Source: Acidimicrobiia bacterium (GTDB lineage: Bacteria; Actinomycetota; Acidimicrobiia; IMCC26256; PALSA-555). From it: a DNA stretch of 40,538 nucleotides. A program made the position numbers and the translations under genes. The DNA lies in NCBI GenBank assembly GCA_040881685.1, contig JBBECS010000035.1, forward strand, positions 1-40,538, read 5' to 3'. Below, piece by piece: positions 39,681 to 40,538 of the stretch. How positions within the stretch are numbered: the stretch's first letter is position 1; the number at the start of each line of letters is the position of its first letter. The notes below the pieces were generated by a model, which was not told the DNA's origin, searched no databases, and worked only from the letters and a program-made list of their open reading frames with translations.

Positions 39681-40532
39681 ATGGGAATGGCCGGGAAGAC
39701 CGTCGTCATCACGGGCGGGAACGCCGGCATCGGCAAGGAGACGGCCGTCGGGTTGGCGGAGCAGGGCGGGCGGGTGCTCATCACCGCGCGTGATCCGGCC
39801 CGAGGGGCGGCGGCCGTGGCCGAGATCCGCGATCGCAGCGGCAGCGACGCGGTGGACGTGGTGGCCCTGGACCTCGCGAGCCTGGCGTCGGTACGGCGGT
39901 GCGCAGCCGAGATCCTCGAGCAGCGCGATCGGCTTGACGTGCTCGTGGCCAACGCCGGACTCGTGGTCGGACGGCGCACCGAGACCACCGACGGGTTCGA
40001 GACCACGTTCGGCGTCAACCACCTCGGCCATTTCCTGCTGACCAACCTGTTGCTCGACCGGCTGCGCGCCAGCGCGCCCAGCCGGGTGGTGGTGGTGTCG
40101 TCGCACGCACACAAGTCGGCCCGACGCGGGCTCGACTTCGATGACCTTCAAGCCGATCGCAAGTACCGCTCCTTCGACGTCTACGGGAAGTCGAAGCTCG
40201 CCAACATCTACTTCACGCGCGAGCTGGCCCGCCGGCTCGAGCGAACCGACGTCACCGCCAACTCGCTGCACCCTGGCTTCGTGGCGAGCCGCTTCGGTCG
40301 GGATGGCGATCTCGGCCTCATGGGCAAGATCGGGATGCCGCTCGTGCGACCGTTCGCGATCTCACAGGAGGCCGGCGCCCGCACCCCGATCTGGCTGTCG
40401 TCGTCGTCCGATGTCGACGGGGTGAGCGGCCTCTACTTCTACAAGTGCACCGCCGCGGACCCGTCAAAGGTGGCGCTCGACGACGAAGCCGCCCGCCGGC
40501 TCTGGGCCGTCAGCGAAGAATTGGTCGGCTAG
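39681..40532 (+). CDS. Short-chain dehydrogenase/reductase (retinol dehydrogenase-like)
   Basis: This 283-aa NAD(P)-dependent oxidoreductase has the cofactor motif TGGNAGIGKE near residues 11-20, VANAG, the NHLGHFLL of the RDH11-14-like group, catalytic VVVVSS...YGKSK (Tyr-x3-Lys) and SLHPGFV. It probably reduces or oxidises a lipophilic carbonyl or alcohol. The substrate is unknown. ATG 39681 has TAGCCT 6 nt upstream and no Shine-Dalgarno (leaderless). The stop is 6 nt from the window end. Confidence 0.92.
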   Translation: MGMAGKTVVITGGNAGIGKETAVGLAEQGGRVLITARDPARGAAAVAEIRDRSGSDAVDVVALDLASLASVRRCAAEILEQRDRLDVLVANAGLVVGRRTETTDGFETTFGVNHLGHFLLTNLLLDRLRASAPSRVVVVSSHAHKSARRGLDFDDLQADRKYRSFDVYGKSKLANIYFTRELARRLERTDVTANSLHPGFVASRFGRDGDLGLMGKIGMPLVRPFAISQEAGARTPIWLSSSSDVDGVSGLYFYKCTAADPSKVALDDEAARRLWAVSEELVG

Positions 40533-40538
40533 CGGCGG

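Noticed and set aside
1-40538. CRISPR array, IS element or prophage
   Set aside because: No regularly spaced repeats, transposase, integrase or phage structural genes; the only direct repeats are inside coding sequence.

Overview
The window is about 40.5 kb of GC-rich DNA with many GTG starts, 1-4 bp stop/start overlaps and Actinomycetota-type gene content. It looks like a chromosomal segment of an uncultured monoderm actinobacterium. Acidimicrobiia is my best guess, but no marker here proves it. I see no insertion sequence, phage, integrase, rRNA gene or CRISPR array.

Layout: (1) 1-3373, minus strand: a very basic histone H1-like protein cut by the window edge, an HU gene, tRNA-Glu(CUC), tRNA-Gln(CUG), a DUF218/YdcF protein whose frame runs into both tRNA genes, and gltX. 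(2) 3395-5194: an acyl-CoA dehydrogenase with a palindrome over its promoter, and a hypothetical gene. (3) 5211-12475: branched-chain amino-acid genes leuB-ilvE-cimA (minus) and leuC-leuD (plus), with a YceI-like protein and greA between them. The leuB transcript begins with a 10-residue leader peptide (Val-Ile-Val-Ile) and an intrinsic terminator. (4) 12540-20232: a compact type IV pilus cluster (orphan prepilin-peptidase N-domain, pilB, pilC, two pseudopilins, a large PilX-like protein, pilA, pilT), with WhiG/FliA-like promoter motifs before pilB and pilA. (5) 20477-25172: an overlapping trio of a Tes/MJ0619-like radical SAM enzyme, an ArsM-like methyltransferase and an amidohydrolase, facing an ArsI-like dioxygenase and a second methyltransferase coupled to leuA. 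(6) 25169-30624: leuA with its own Leu-Leu-Leu leader peptide and terminator, serA, small membrane proteins, and an aspartate-type aminotransferase. (7) 30696-40532: DEAD-box helicase, Coq4-like protein, HhH-GPD protein, VOC protein, an OmpR-type two-component system, an EEP-family hydrolase, a glucosaminidase lipoprotein, an ECF-type sigma/anti-sigma pair and an SDR.

The genes fit together in two main ways. The Leu/Ile/Val genes are spread over three transcripts, and two of these carry leader-peptide attenuators whose regulatory codons match the pathway (Val/Ile before leuB-ilvE-cimA, Leu before leuA). The presence of cimA implies isoleucine made from pyruvate through citramalate, sharing LeuC, LeuD and LeuB. 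The pilus cluster has extension and retraction ATPases, a platform protein and pilins but no outer-membrane secretin, as expected for a monoderm. Many starts, including both leader peptides, have a TANNNT-like -10 element 6-9 nt upstream and no Shine-Dalgarno, so leaderless mRNAs seem common.

The observations I rate highest are the Tes-like/ArsM-like operon next to an ArsI-like gene, the paired attenuators, the WhiG-like pilus promoters, the HU core and basic tail encoded as separate genes, and the YdcF frame with no stop codon before tRNA-Gln.
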